Shown: positions 43,548 to 51,915 of the stretch, piece by piece | Position numbering within the stretch: the stretch's first letter is position 1 | Layout: the number at the start of each line of letters is the position of its first letter | Made by a program: the position numbers and the translations under genes | The notes under the pieces: generated by a model | Databases searched by the model: none | Told to the model about the DNA's origin: nothing | The model's input: only the letters and a program-made list of their open reading frames with translations | From: Streptomyces sp. MH60 | GTDB lineage: Bacteria; Actinomycetota; Actinomycetes; Streptomycetales; Streptomycetaceae | Assembly (NCBI RefSeq): GCF_002939385.1 | Contig: NZ_MULI01000009.1 | Span: forward strand, 91,824 to 155,823 | DNA: 64,000 nt | Reading direction: 5' to 3'

Positions 43548-45001
43548 CCCGGAACATCCGGCACGCGGCCGTCTTCTGCGCCCTGCTGCTGGTCGCCCTG
43601 GTGGTCAACGCGGCCCGGGTGCAGATCGTCCAGAAGCCGGAGTACGACGGCAACCCGGCCAACCGCCGCCCCGACATCGCCCGCTACCAGCAGCCGCGCG
43701 GCGACATCCTGGTCGGCGGCGAGGCGGTCACCGGCTCCCGGGACACCGGCGAGCACCTGCGCTTCGAGCGGACCTACGCGAACGGGCCGATGTACGCGCC
43801 GATCACCGGCTTCGCCTCGCAGGCGTACGGCACGACGCTGCTCGAACACGCCGAGGACGGACTGCTGTCCGGCGCCGACCCGATGCTCGCGCCGCTGCCG
43901 CTGTGGAACGACGTCACGGGTGCCCACAACCCCGGCGGCGACGTGGTGACGACGATCGACGGGGCCGCGCAGCGGGCCGCGTTCGAAGGGCTCGGCGGGC
44001 GCAAGGGGGCGGTGGCCGCGATCGAGCCGGCCACCGGCCGCATCCTGGCCCTGGTCTCCACGCCCTCCTACGACCCCCAGTCGCTGTCCGGCAACAGCAC
44101 GGCCGCCACCCGGACCTGGCACCGGCTGAACGACGACCCGGACAAGCCGATGCTCAACCGGGCGGTGAGCCGGACCTATCCGCCGGGTTCGACGTTCAAG
44201 GTGGTCACCGCGGCGGCGGCGCTGGACGCGGGCGTGGTCCGCGACCTGGACGCGCCGACCCGCTCCCCCGATCCGTACACCCTGCCCGGGACGCGGACGA
44301 AGCTCACCAACGAGGCCGACGGGTGCCGCGACGCCTCGCTGCGGGAGGCGTTCGAGTGGTCCTGCAACACGGTGTTCGCCAAGCTCGGCGTGGACGTGGG
44401 CGTGTCCGGCATGACGGCGATGGCGGACGCCTTCGGCTTCAACGACGGCGGACTGCGGATTCCCTTCCCCGTCGCACGGAGCACCTTCGACACCTCGGTG
44501 GACCGGGCGCAGCTCGGTCTGTCGTCGATCGGCCAGTACAACACGCGGGCGACGCCGCTGCAGATGGCGATGGTGGCGGCCGCGGTGGCGGGCGGCGGCC
44601 AGGTGCGCTCGCCGTACCTGGTGGAACGGACGCTGCGGGCGGGCGGCAGCCTGGTGGCGGCGGCCGGGTCGCGTCCCTCCCGGGAGGTGATGCGCCCCTC
44701 GACGGCGGCGCTGCTCAAGGAGCTGATGACCGGGGTGGTGGACCAGGGCACCGGCGCGAAGGCGGCGATCCCGGGCGCCACGGTCGGCGGCAAGACCGGC
44801 ACGGCCCAGCACGGGGCCGGCAACTCGGGCACGCCGTACGCGTGGTTCATCTCCTGGGCGCGGGGCGACGGGGACGTGGAGCCGAAGGTCGCGGTCGCGG
44901 TGGTGGTCGAGGGCTCGGCGGCGGACCGCGGGACCGTCAGCGGAGGCGGCCTGGCGGCGCCGGTCGCCCGGGGGGTGATGGAGGCGGTGCTCGCTGGATG
45001 A
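43544..45001 (+). CDS. Penicillin-binding protein, class B-like transpeptidase
   Basis: 485 residues from GTG 43544. One N-terminal membrane helix (AVFCALLLVALVVNAARVQI) and a short dimerisation domain precede the transpeptidase. Catalytic motifs: STFK (YPPGSTFKVV near 225), SCN (EWSCNTVF near 272) and KTGTA (GGKTGTAQH near 415). It cross-links peptidoglycan outside the membrane as partner of the SEDS polymerase upstream. Shorter than typical FtsI, as in the second PBP/RodA pair of Streptomyces. Confidence 0.95.
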   Translation: MTRNIRHAAVFCALLLVALVVNAARVQIVQKPEYDGNPANRRPDIARYQQPRGDILVGGEAVTGSRDTGEHLRFERTYANGPMYAPITGFASQAYGTTLLEHAEDGLLSGADPMLAPLPLWNDVTGAHNPGGDVVTTIDGAAQRAAFEGLGGRKGAVAAIEPATGRILALVSTPSYDPQSLSGNSTAATRTWHRLNDDPDKPMLNRAVSRTYPPGSTFKVVTAAAALDAGVVRDLDAPTRSPDPYTLPGTRTKLTNEADGCRDASLREAFEWSCNTVFAKLGVDVGVSGMTAMADAFGFNDGGLRIPFPVARSTFDTSVDRAQLGLSSIGQYNTRATPLQMAMVAAAVAGGGQVRSPYLVERTLRAGGSLVAAAGSRPSREVMRPSTAALLKELMTGVVDQGTGAKAAIPGATVGGKTGTAQHGAGNSGTPYAWFISWARGDGDVEPKVAVAVVVEGSAADRGTVSGGGLAAPVARGVMEAVLAG

Positions 45002-45046
45002 GACGGGGGTACCGCCTCCCGATGCGACCGACCTAACGTTCGGTCC

Positions 45047-45553
45047 ATGACTGACGACGCCGTGTACGAACTCGCCCAGGTCAACATCGCCCGCCTCAAG
45101 GCCCCTCTGGACTCACCGCAGTTGAAGGATTTCGCGGACGCCCTCGATCCGGTGAACGCGTCCGCCGACGCGGCGGACGGATTCGTGTGGCGGCTCCAGA
45201 GCGAGGGCGGGGACGCGACCGACATCCCCGTTTTCGGGGACTCCTGGCTGATCGTCAACCTGACGGTCTGGCGGGACGCCGACGCCCTGACGGCGTTCAT
45301 GTACCAGGGACGGCACCGGGAGATGCTGGCGCGGCGACGCGAGTGGTTCGAGCGGCTGGCGGAGGCCGTCACGACCCTGTGGTGGGTGCCGGCGGGCCAC
45401 CGCCCCACGGTCGCGGAGGCGGAGTCCCGGCTGCTCCACCTGCGCACCCACGGACCGACGCCGTACGCCTTCACCCTGCGGACGTCCTACCCCGCCGGGA
45501 CGTCGGTGCCGGTGCCCGGCGAGGTGCCGGAGGGGCTGGGCTGCTCGGTGTAG
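45047..45553 (+). CDS. DUF3291 protein
   Basis: 168 residues from ATG 45047. The N-terminus ELAQVNIARLKAPLDSPQL, then ADGFVWRLQSEGGD and IVNLTVWRDADALTAFMY ... HREMLARRREWF ... TTLWWVPAGHRPTVAEA matches DUF3291, a dimeric ferredoxin-like fold related to heme- or antibiotic-monooxygenase domains. Function unknown. No signal peptide. Monocistronic, before the diiron oxygenase gene. Confidence 0.88.
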   Translation: MTDDAVYELAQVNIARLKAPLDSPQLKDFADALDPVNASADAADGFVWRLQSEGGDATDIPVFGDSWLIVNLTVWRDADALTAFMYQGRHREMLARRREWFERLAEAVTTLWWVPAGHRPTVAEAESRLLHLRTHGPTPYAFTLRTSYPAGTSVPVPGEVPEGLGCSV

Positions 45554-45700
45554 GAACCTGAACACGCCTCACTTCTTTACTCGCGGTCAACAACTTCCGC
45601 GCAGGGGATTGACGAGCTTGCTGACACGCAGTCTCATAAGACGGAGCAAGCTGGAGTGACCGCGGGTAACACGATCTGTTCGACGAGGTGGGACACAGCC

Positions 45701-46639
45701 ATGACGACCCTGACGGAAGCCGACGCGCTCGAGGGCCTGCGCGACGCGCTCGGCCTGCTCAAGGACCGGGAGCAGGTGGCCGAACGGCTGCTCGACTCGT
45801 CCGCCAAGCACTCCTTCGACCCCGACAAGGAGCTGGACTGGGACGCGCCGTTCGAGGACGGCAAGTGGTTCTGGCCGCCGGAGCTGGTGTCGCTGTACGA
45901 CACGCCGATGTGGCGGCGGATGAGCGAGGAGCAGCGCATCGCCCTCTCCCAGCACGAGGCCGCCGCGCTCGCCTCGCTCGGCATCTGGTTCGAGCTGATC
46001 CTTATGCAGCTCCTGGTCCGGCACGTCTACGACAAGGCCGCGACGAGCGCCCACGTGCGCTACGCGCTCACCGAGATCGAGGACGAGTGCCGGCACTCGA
46101 AGATGTTCGCCCGGCTGATATCCCGCGGCGAGACCCCGTGGTACCCGGTGAGCCCGGCCCACCAGCACCTGGGGCGCCTGTTCAAGACGATCTCCACCAC
46201 GCCCGGCTCCTTCACCGCCACGCTGCTCGGTGAGGAGGTCCTGGACTGGATGCAGCGGCTGACCTTCCCGGACGAGCGGGTCCAGCCGCTGATCCGGGGC
46301 GTCACGCGCATCCACGTCGTGGAGGAGGCCCGGCACGTGCGCTACGCCCGTGAGGAGCTGCGCCGGCAGATGGTGACGGCCCCGAAGTGGTCGCAGGAGT
46401 TCACCCGGGTCACCTCCGGGGAGTTCGCACGCGTCTTCTCCAAGGCCTTCATCAACCCCGAGGTCTACCCGAACGTCGGCCTGGACAAGCGGGAGGCCCT
46501 GGCCCAGGTCCAGGCCAGCGGCCACCGCAGGGAGATCATGCAGACCGGCGCGAAGCGCCTCACCGACTTCCTGGACGACATCGGCGTACTGCGCGGTGCC
46601 GGCCGGAAGCTGTGGCGGTCGTCGGGACTGCTGGCGTAG
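45701..46639 (+). CDS. AurF-like diiron oxygenase
   Basis: 312 residues from ATG 45701. A helical diiron protein of the p-aminobenzoate N-oxygenase family: QHEAAALASLGIWFE supplies the first Glu/His region near 87, EIEDECRHSKMFARL is an ExxH site near 127, and RIHVVEEARHVRYAREEL gives the second E...ExxRH near 210. AurF enzymes oxidise arylamines to nitro compounds; the substrate here is unknown. An inverted sequence TGACACGCAGTCTCATAAGACGGAG-like lies in the leader near 45620-45645. A TetR gene follows 62 bp downstream on the same strand and probably regulates it. Confidence 0.87.
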   Translation: MTTLTEADALEGLRDALGLLKDREQVAERLLDSSAKHSFDPDKELDWDAPFEDGKWFWPPELVSLYDTPMWRRMSEEQRIALSQHEAAALASLGIWFELILMQLLVRHVYDKAATSAHVRYALTEIEDECRHSKMFARLISRGETPWYPVSPAHQHLGRLFKTISTTPGSFTATLLGEEVLDWMQRLTFPDERVQPLIRGVTRIHVVEEARHVRYAREELRRQMVTAPKWSQEFTRVTSGEFARVFSKAFINPEVYPNVGLDKREALAQVQASGHRREIMQTGAKRLTDFLDDIGVLRGAGRKLWRSSGLLA

Positions 46640-46701
46640 TCCGGCCGGTCCGGTCCGCCGACGTGGGTGGGCCCCGGTTCGTCCGGGTTACGCTGCGGCT
46701 C

Positions 46702-47355
46702 ATGACCCCGCAGGCCCCCACCCCCGCCTACCGCCGACTCAGCGTCGAGGAGCGCCGCGTCCAGTTGCTGGAGGCGGCGCTCGCCCTCTTCGCGCACCGG
46801 CCGCCGGAGGAGGTCTCCCTGGACGACGTGGCCGAGCAGGCCGGGGTCTCGCGGCCGCTGGTCTACCGCTACTTCCCCGGCGGCAAGCAGCAGCTGTACG
46901 AGGCCGCGCTCAGGTCCGCCGCCGACGAGCTGCGGCTCTGCTTCGACGAGCCCCGCGAGGGTCCGCTGCTGGCCCGGCTCTCCCGCGCCCTGGACCGCTA
47001 CCTCACCTTCGTCGACCAGCACGACACCGGCTTCAGCGCCCTGCTGCGCGGCGGCAGCGTGGTCGAGACCTCGCAGACCTCGGGCATCGTGGACGGTGTG
47101 CGCCGGGCCGCGGCCGACCACATCATGCGCCACCTGGACGTCACCGGGCCCGGCCCCCGGCTGCGGATGACCGTCCGAATGTGGATCACGGCGGTGGAGG
47201 CGGCCTCGCTGATCTGGCTGGACGAGGACAAGCAGCCGCCCGTGGACGAGCTGCGGGACTGGCTGGTGGAGCAGTTCCTCGCGGTGCTGACGGTCACCGC
47301 CCGCCGCGACCCGCAGACCGCGACGCTGGTCGAGGCGCTGGCGGCGGACCTCTGA
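46702..47355 (+). CDS. TetR-family transcriptional regulator
   Basis: 217 residues from ATG 46702. The N-terminal HTH (RVQLLEAALALFAHRPPEEV, LDDVAEQAGVSRPLVYRYF) is followed by a helical ligand-binding domain. It acts as a dimeric repressor. The neighbouring AurF-like gene is the likely target. There is no operator I can define confidently in the 62-bp gap. Confidence 0.92.
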   Translation: MTPQAPTPAYRRLSVEERRVQLLEAALALFAHRPPEEVSLDDVAEQAGVSRPLVYRYFPGGKQQLYEAALRSAADELRLCFDEPREGPLLARLSRALDRYLTFVDQHDTGFSALLRGGSVVETSQTSGIVDGVRRAAADHIMRHLDVTGPGPRLRMTVRMWITAVEAASLIWLDEDKQPPVDELRDWLVEQFLAVLTVTARRDPQTATLVEALAADL

Positions 47356-47404
47356 CCGTGCGCCGGCCTCCGGCACCGGTGCGCCGATCACCGACACTGG
47401 TGCC

Positions 47405-47728
47405 GTGAAGAGCGAAGACACCCCCTTCGAGGGCGGCCCCATGGACGGACGCGTACTGCCCGTCCTGGTCGGGATGACCGGGCACCCGCCGAAGACGTAC
47501 CGCATCCCCGTCCCGGACCCGGACGGCGGCCCGCCCACCGTGCTGGTGTACCGGCGCGTGCCCCGCCACTCGCGGGGCGGGCTGCGGTTCGCCCGGTGGA
47601 AGTACGCCTACGACCCCTCGGGCAAGCAGGGCTCCGGCCGGAAGTGGCCGTGGTCGAAACCGGACCGTCCGGCAGCCACCGATCCAGACGCCACGCCGCG
47701 CGGCAAGCCGGACGACGCGGACGGGTGA
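47405..47728 (+). CDS. Hypothetical protein, 107 residues
   Basis: From GTG 47405. It starts MKSEDTPFEGGPMDGRVLPV, then MTGHPPKTYRIPVPD, PTVLVYRRVPRHSRGGLRF, and a Lys/Trp/Pro-rich end (GRKWPWSKPDRPAA). I do not recognise a domain beyond a possible small beta fold. Small conserved proteins of this form with FEGGPMDG occur in Streptomyces. No signal peptide. Confidence 0.72.
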   Translation: MKSEDTPFEGGPMDGRVLPVLVGMTGHPPKTYRIPVPDPDGGPPTVLVYRRVPRHSRGGLRFARWKYAYDPSGKQGSGRKWPWSKPDRPAATDPDATPRGKPDDADG

Positions 47729-47831
47729 CCCCCTTGCGCCGATCCGCGCACACTCGGCGCGCGAAGCCCGCCGTCCCGCCACATGCTCACCGTGCGGAGC
47801 GGACCCGCCGCCCCGCAGCGGAGGTGATGGC

Positions 47832-48983
47832 GTGTCAGGAAGGCTCCTGCGTCTGGTGGGTACGGCGGTGGTGGCGACCGGGATCGTCCTGGCACCCGTG
47901 CCCGCCGCGGCCGAACCCGGACCCGGCCCGGCCGAGGGGGCGGCCGGCGACCGCACCGTGGCCGGTCTGCTGACGGACCTTCAGCGGCTGTACCGCGAGG
48001 CGGAGAAGGCCACCGAGACCTACAACGGCACCGAGGAGCGACTGAAGAAGCAGCGCGCCCAGGTGCTGCGGCTGAACGCCGAGCTGACCCGGACCCGGCT
48101 GTCGCTGCGGGACAGCCGCGGCGCGGCCGGACGGCTGGCCCGGCAGCAGTACCAGAGCAGCAGCAACCTCTCTCCCTATCTACGGCTGCTGCTGGCCCGC
48201 GACCCGCAGCACGCCCTTGACCAGGGGCATGTGATCGGCCGGCTGTCCAAGGAGCGGGCCGAGACGGTGGGGCGGCTCACCGGCGACACGAAGAAGGCCG
48301 ACGAGCTGGCCGGGCGGGCCCGTGCGGCCCTGGACGCGCAGGTGGCCCTCGCCGCACGCCAGGAGAAGGAGCGGGACGCCGTGCGCGAGCGCCTGCGCGC
48401 CGTCGAGGAGATGCTCGCCTCCCTCACCCCCGAGCAACTGGCCGCGCTGGCGGAGCTGGAGAAGAACGGGGTCGACGCGGAGCAGGAGCGGTTCCTGGCG
48501 TCCGGCTCGCTCGGCGACGACGCCAGGCCGTCCGCCGAGGGCGACCGGGCGGTGCGCTTCGCGGTGGAGCAGCTCGGCAAGCCGTACGAGTGGGGCGCCG
48601 AGGGCCCGGCGTCGTACGACTGCTCCGGACTGACCTCGGTGGCCTGGGAGCGGGCCGGGACGCCGATCCCGCGGACCAGCCAGGAGCAGTGGGCGCGCCT
48701 CGACCACGTGCCGCTGGACCAGCTGCGCCCCGGTGACCTGGTCGTGTACTTCCCCGAGGCCACCCACGTGGCGATGTACCTCGGCGACGGTCTGGTGGTC
48801 CAGGCACCGCGCCCCGGCGCCGACGTCAAGGTGTCGCCGATCGCCGCCAACCCGGTCCTGGGCGCCGTACGCCCCGACCCCCGCGGGGAGCCCGTACGGA
48901 GCTACACCCCGCCGAGGCTCCCCGCGGGGGCGGCGGACGGGTCGGACGAGGGATACGCGGAGGCGGGGCCCGCCGCCCGGTGA
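47832..48983 (+). CDS. NlpC/P60-family cell-wall hydrolase
   Basis: 383 residues from GTG 47832. The signal peptide (LVGTAVVATGIVLAPVPAAA) precedes a long coiled-coil, about residues 40-215 (YREAEKATETYNGTEERLKK ... RERLRAVEEMLASL). The C-terminal NlpC/P60 domain has the catalytic Cys in YDCSGLTSVAWE near 260, His in EATHVAMYLGD near 315 and a third polar residue after it. This is the RipA/SwlA type of D-gamma-glutamyl endopeptidase that cuts peptide stems. The coiled coil probably keeps it inactive or targets it. Confidence 0.93.
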   Translation: MSGRLLRLVGTAVVATGIVLAPVPAAAEPGPGPAEGAAGDRTVAGLLTDLQRLYREAEKATETYNGTEERLKKQRAQVLRLNAELTRTRLSLRDSRGAAGRLARQQYQSSSNLSPYLRLLLARDPQHALDQGHVIGRLSKERAETVGRLTGDTKKADELAGRARAALDAQVALAARQEKERDAVRERLRAVEEMLASLTPEQLAALAELEKNGVDAEQERFLASGSLGDDARPSAEGDRAVRFAVEQLGKPYEWGAEGPASYDCSGLTSVAWERAGTPIPRTSQEQWARLDHVPLDQLRPGDLVVYFPEATHVAMYLGDGLVVQAPRPGADVKVSPIAANPVLGAVRPDPRGEPVRSYTPPRLPAGAADGSDEGYAEAGPAAR

Positions 48984-49056
48984 GTTCCGGGACAGGAGCG
49001 TCCGGCGGCCGCGACGCGTGTCCGCCGGCGGGTTCTCCCGCCCGACCGCCGGAGGC

Positions 49057-50319
49057 TCACGCGCCGGCCGCGCCCGAGACCTCCATCAGGTAGCCCTCGG
49101 TCTTCGCCGGGTCGTAGAAGAAGTGCTCGAAGTCGGCCGGGTCGTTGAAGCCGTTGGCGAAGCGGTCGGCGACCGGCTGGAGCTGGCCGGCGGCGCCGAT
49201 CAGGTTCAGGACGTGCTCCGGCGGCGGGGCCAGCATGGCGTTGGTCCACTTGGTGACGTGCTGGGCCGTCTGCCAGTAGCGGTCGAAGGTCTGCTGCATC
49301 CAGGCCTCGTCGAACTCCTTCTCCCCCTGCTCCAGGATGGAGGCGAGGTAGGAGGCGGCGCACTTGGACGCGGAGTTGGAGCCCTGGCCGGTGATCGGGT
49401 CGTTGGCGACCACCACGTCGGCCACGCCGAGGACGAGACCGCCGCCGGGGAGGCGGCCGATCGGGTTGCGGACGGTCGGGGCGTAGCGGCCGGCCAGGGT
49501 GCCGCCGGCGTCGGTCAGTTCGACCTTGGTGGCCCGCGCGTACTCCCAGGGCAGGAACTTCTCCATGAGTTCCAGGGTCAGGGAGAGGTGCTCCGCCGGG
49601 TCCTTGACGTCCTTGAAGGCGTCGAGCGGGCCGCCGGGTATGCCCTCCCAGAAGAGGATGTCGGCGCGGCCCGAGGTGGTGAACGTCGGCATGACGAACA
49701 GCTCGCCGACGCCCGGCACCAGGTTGCAGCGCACGGCCTCCGTGTCCGGGTGCTCGGGACGCGGGCCCATCCCGTGGACGTAGGCGACGGCGAGGGCGCG
49801 CTGCGGCTCGCTGTACGGCGACCTCTCCGCGTCGCGGCCGAACATCTGGACCAGCTCGCCCTTGCCCGCCGAGACCAGGACGAGGTCGTAGGCGCGGGAG
49901 AAGTAGTCCAGGTCGCCGACGGCCGCGCCGTGGATGACCAGCTGGCCGCCGCGCTGGGCGAAGGTCTCCATCCAGCCCGCCATCTTCACCCGCTGGTCGA
50001 CCGACTGCGCGAAGCCGTCCAGGTGCCCCAGCCAGTCGATCGCGCGCTGCGAGGGGCCCGGGTCGAAGGAGCCGGGGGCCGCCACCGAGACGCCTAGTCC
50101 CTCGATCTTCGGGGCCTGGGACTCCCAGAAGTTCAGCTGGAGATCGCGCTCGTGCTGGAGTGCCGTGTGGAACATGCACTGCGTCGACATGACCCGGCCG
50201 GTGCGGATCTCGTCCGCGGTCCGGTTGGACATCAGGGTGACCTCGTAGCCGTGCGACTGCAGGCCGAGGGCGAGCTGGAGACCGGACTGGCCGGCTCCGA
50301 CGACGAGTATCTTCCGCAT
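49057..50319 (-). CDS. Styrene/indole monooxygenase-like FAD protein linked to a conservon
   Basis: 420 residues from ATG 50319. FAD-binding GxGxxG in ILVVGAGQSGLQLALGLQ at the start. It has the StyA-like VMSTQCMFHTALQHERDL near 45-62, LVLVSAGKGELVQMF, VLGVADVVVANDPITGQGSN near 300 (the second flavin motif) and a long helical end. StyA enzymes are two-component epoxidases that take reduced FAD from a partner reductase; none is adjacent. It is the last gene of the conservon operon, 30 bp after the GTPase gene, so it may be the output or a client of that signalling system. Confidence 0.88.
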   Translation of the reverse strand: MRKILVVGAGQSGLQLALGLQSHGYEVTLMSNRTADEIRTGRVMSTQCMFHTALQHERDLQLNFWESQAPKIEGLGVSVAAPGSFDPGPSQRAIDWLGHLDGFAQSVDQRVKMAGWMETFAQRGGQLVIHGAAVGDLDYFSRAYDLVLVSAGKGELVQMFGRDAERSPYSEPQRALAVAYVHGMGPRPEHPDTEAVRCNLVPGVGELFVMPTFTTSGRADILFWEGIPGGPLDAFKDVKDPAEHLSLTLELMEKFLPWEYARATKVELTDAGGTLAGRYAPTVRNPIGRLPGGGLVLGVADVVVANDPITGQGSNSASKCAASYLASILEQGEKEFDEAWMQQTFDRYWQTAQHVTKWTNAMLAPPPEHVLNLIGAAGQLQPVADRFANGFNDPADFEHFFYDPAKTEGYLMEVSGAAGA

Positions 50320-50349
50320 GCGGTTTTCCGTCTCCTACTCGGGGTTCGT

Positions 50350-50991
50350 CTACTCGGGTGTTTCGTCGAGCGCGTGGCCCACGAGGGACAAGAGGGTCTC
50401 GATGGCCGAGATCCGACGGCGCGCATCCATGATCATTACAGGTATGTGCGCCGGGATCGTCAACGCCTCCCGCACGTCCTCCGCCTCGAACAGCTCGCTG
50501 CCGTCGAAGTGGTTGACCGCGACGACGTACGGCAGTCCGCAGCTCTCGAAGTAGTCCAGCGCGGGCCAGCAGTCCTTCAGGCGCCGGGTGTCGGCCAGCA
50601 CCACGGCACCGATCGCGCCGCGCACCAGGTCGTCCCACATGAACCAGAAGCGCTGCTGGCCCGGGGTGCCGAACAGGTAGAGCACCAGGTCGTCGTCGAG
50701 CGTGATGCGGCCGAAGTCCATGGCCACGGTGGTGGTGAGCTTGCCCGGGGTGGCGGTGAGGTCGTCGGTCTCCTCACTCGCCTCGGTCATCAGCGCCTCG
50801 GTCTGCAGGGGCGTGATCTCCGAGACGGCGGTGACCAGTGTGGTCTTGCCGACACCGAAGCCTCCCGCGACGACGATCTTCGTGGCGACCGGCGCGCGGG
50901 TGGGATCCGTCTGCCAGGGCTGGACGGGCCCGTCGGTGTCGACGAGCGGGGGGACGCCGAACGCGGCGGCGTCAGAGACGACGGAGTCCAC
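50350..50991 (-). CDS. Conservon small GTPase (CvnD type)
   Basis: 213 residues from GTG 50991; it overlaps the end of the DUF742 gene. Ras-like G domain: P-loop GGFGVGKTTLVTAV near 42-55, LYLFGTPGQQRFWFMWDD near 105, and VVAVNHFDGS (the NKxD position reads NHFD) near 150. It belongs to the bacterial GTPase group that pairs with roadblock proteins and a histidine kinase in conservons. It probably assembles at the membrane with them. Confidence 0.93.
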   Translation of the reverse strand: MDSVVSDAAAFGVPPLVDTDGPVQPWQTDPTRAPVATKIVVAGGFGVGKTTLVTAVSEITPLQTEALMTEASEETDDLTATPGKLTTTVAMDFGRITLDDDLVLYLFGTPGQQRFWFMWDDLVRGAIGAVVLADTRRLKDCWPALDYFESCGLPYVVAVNHFDGSELFEAEDVREALTIPAHIPVMIMDARRRISAIETLLSLVGHALDETPE

Positions 50992-51415
50992 TGAGCACCC
51001 TTTCGAGCAGAGCGCGGTCCGGACGGCCCGTGCCGTGGCCGGTCCCGGTGCCGTACACACGGATCTTTCCCTGGTCCGCCAGGTCGCTGAGGAGCACGCG
51101 GACCACGCCGAGCGGCATCTTCAGCAGCGCGGCGATCTCGGCCACCGTACGCATCCGGCGGCACAGTTCGACGATGGCCCGCATCTCCGGCATCACGCGG
51201 GAGGTGAGGCCGCCGTTCGTCAGTTCCTTGCGCTCCTCGGCGGCTTCGAGCGCGGCGGTGCCGGCCGTGGCGCCGACGAACGTCTCGACGAGCAGGACGT
51301 GGCCGAAGCGGGTCCGGCCGCCGGTGAGCGAGTAGGGGCGCACCCGGGCGGGTTTGCGGTCGGCCCCGCGCACGGGGAGGTGCCCCCGGCCGTTCTTGGT
51401 GGGACTGCTGCTCAT
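50972..51415 (-). CDS. Conservon DUF742 protein (CvnC type)
   Basis: 147 residues from ATG 51415. A DUF742 domain with winged-helix form: VRPYSLTGGRTRFGHVLLVE, PEMRAIVELCRRMRTVAEI and LLKMPLGVVRVLLSDLADQG. It overlaps the roadblock gene by four bases upstream and the GTPase gene by 20 bases downstream, so all are translated in concert. Binding to the kinase/GTPase complex is known for conservons; DNA binding is not established. Confidence 0.93.
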   Translation of the reverse strand: MSSSPTKNGRGHLPVRGADRKPARVRPYSLTGGRTRFGHVLLVETFVGATAGTAALEAAEERKELTNGGLTSRVMPEMRAIVELCRRMRTVAEIAALLKMPLGVVRVLLSDLADQGKIRVYGTGTGHGTGRPDRALLERVLSGLRRL

Positions 51416-51915
51416 CGGGCGCTCCCCGTCGACTCGGACTCCAGGGATTTCCGCAGCTCGGTGCGGAGTTCGGGGGTCAGGACGTGGCCGGCGCGGCCGA
51501 CGAAGAGCGCCATGTGGTACGCCACGACGCTCATGTCGCAGTCCGCGGAGCCGTGCACGCCGAGCAGGGAGCCGTCGCTGATCGACATCACGAACAGGCT
51601 GCCCTCGTCCATGGCGACCATCGTGTGCTTCACGGCGCCGAAGTCCATCAGCCGGGCGGCGCCGATGGTCAGGCTGCCCACGCCGGAGACGACGGTGGCG
51701 AGGTCGGCGGCGGAGCCGCGCGGGCCCGCCCGGGGCGTCTCGCGGACCTGCCGGGCCTCCTCGTTGCGGCCGGGATCGGAGGACAGGAGCAGGAGCCCGT
51801 CGGAGGAGACCACGGCGACCGACTGGATGCCGGGCACCTCCTCCACGAGGTTGGTCAGCAGCCAGTGGAGATTGCGGGCTTCACTGCTCAGTCCGAAGGT
51901 ACTGGGCGCGGTCAA
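51412..51915 (-). CDS. Conservon roadblock/LC7 protein (CvnB type)
   Basis: 167 residues from GTG or ATG at 51915, overlapping the kinase stop. The roadblock/LC7 fold is clear: NLHWLLTNLVEEVPGIQSVA, VVSSDGLLLLSSD, MVAMDEGSLFVMSISDGSLL, and SVVAYHMALFVGRAGHVLTP. It acts as a regulator or scaffold for the GTPase encoded two genes on. Confidence 0.94.
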   Translation of the reverse strand: MTAPSTFGLSSEARNLHWLLTNLVEEVPGIQSVAVVSSDGLLLLSSDPGRNEEARQVRETPRAGPRGSAADLATVVSGVGSLTIGAARLMDFGAVKHTMVAMDEGSLFVMSISDGSLLGVHGSADCDMSVVAYHMALFVGRAGHVLTPELRTELRKSLESESTGSAR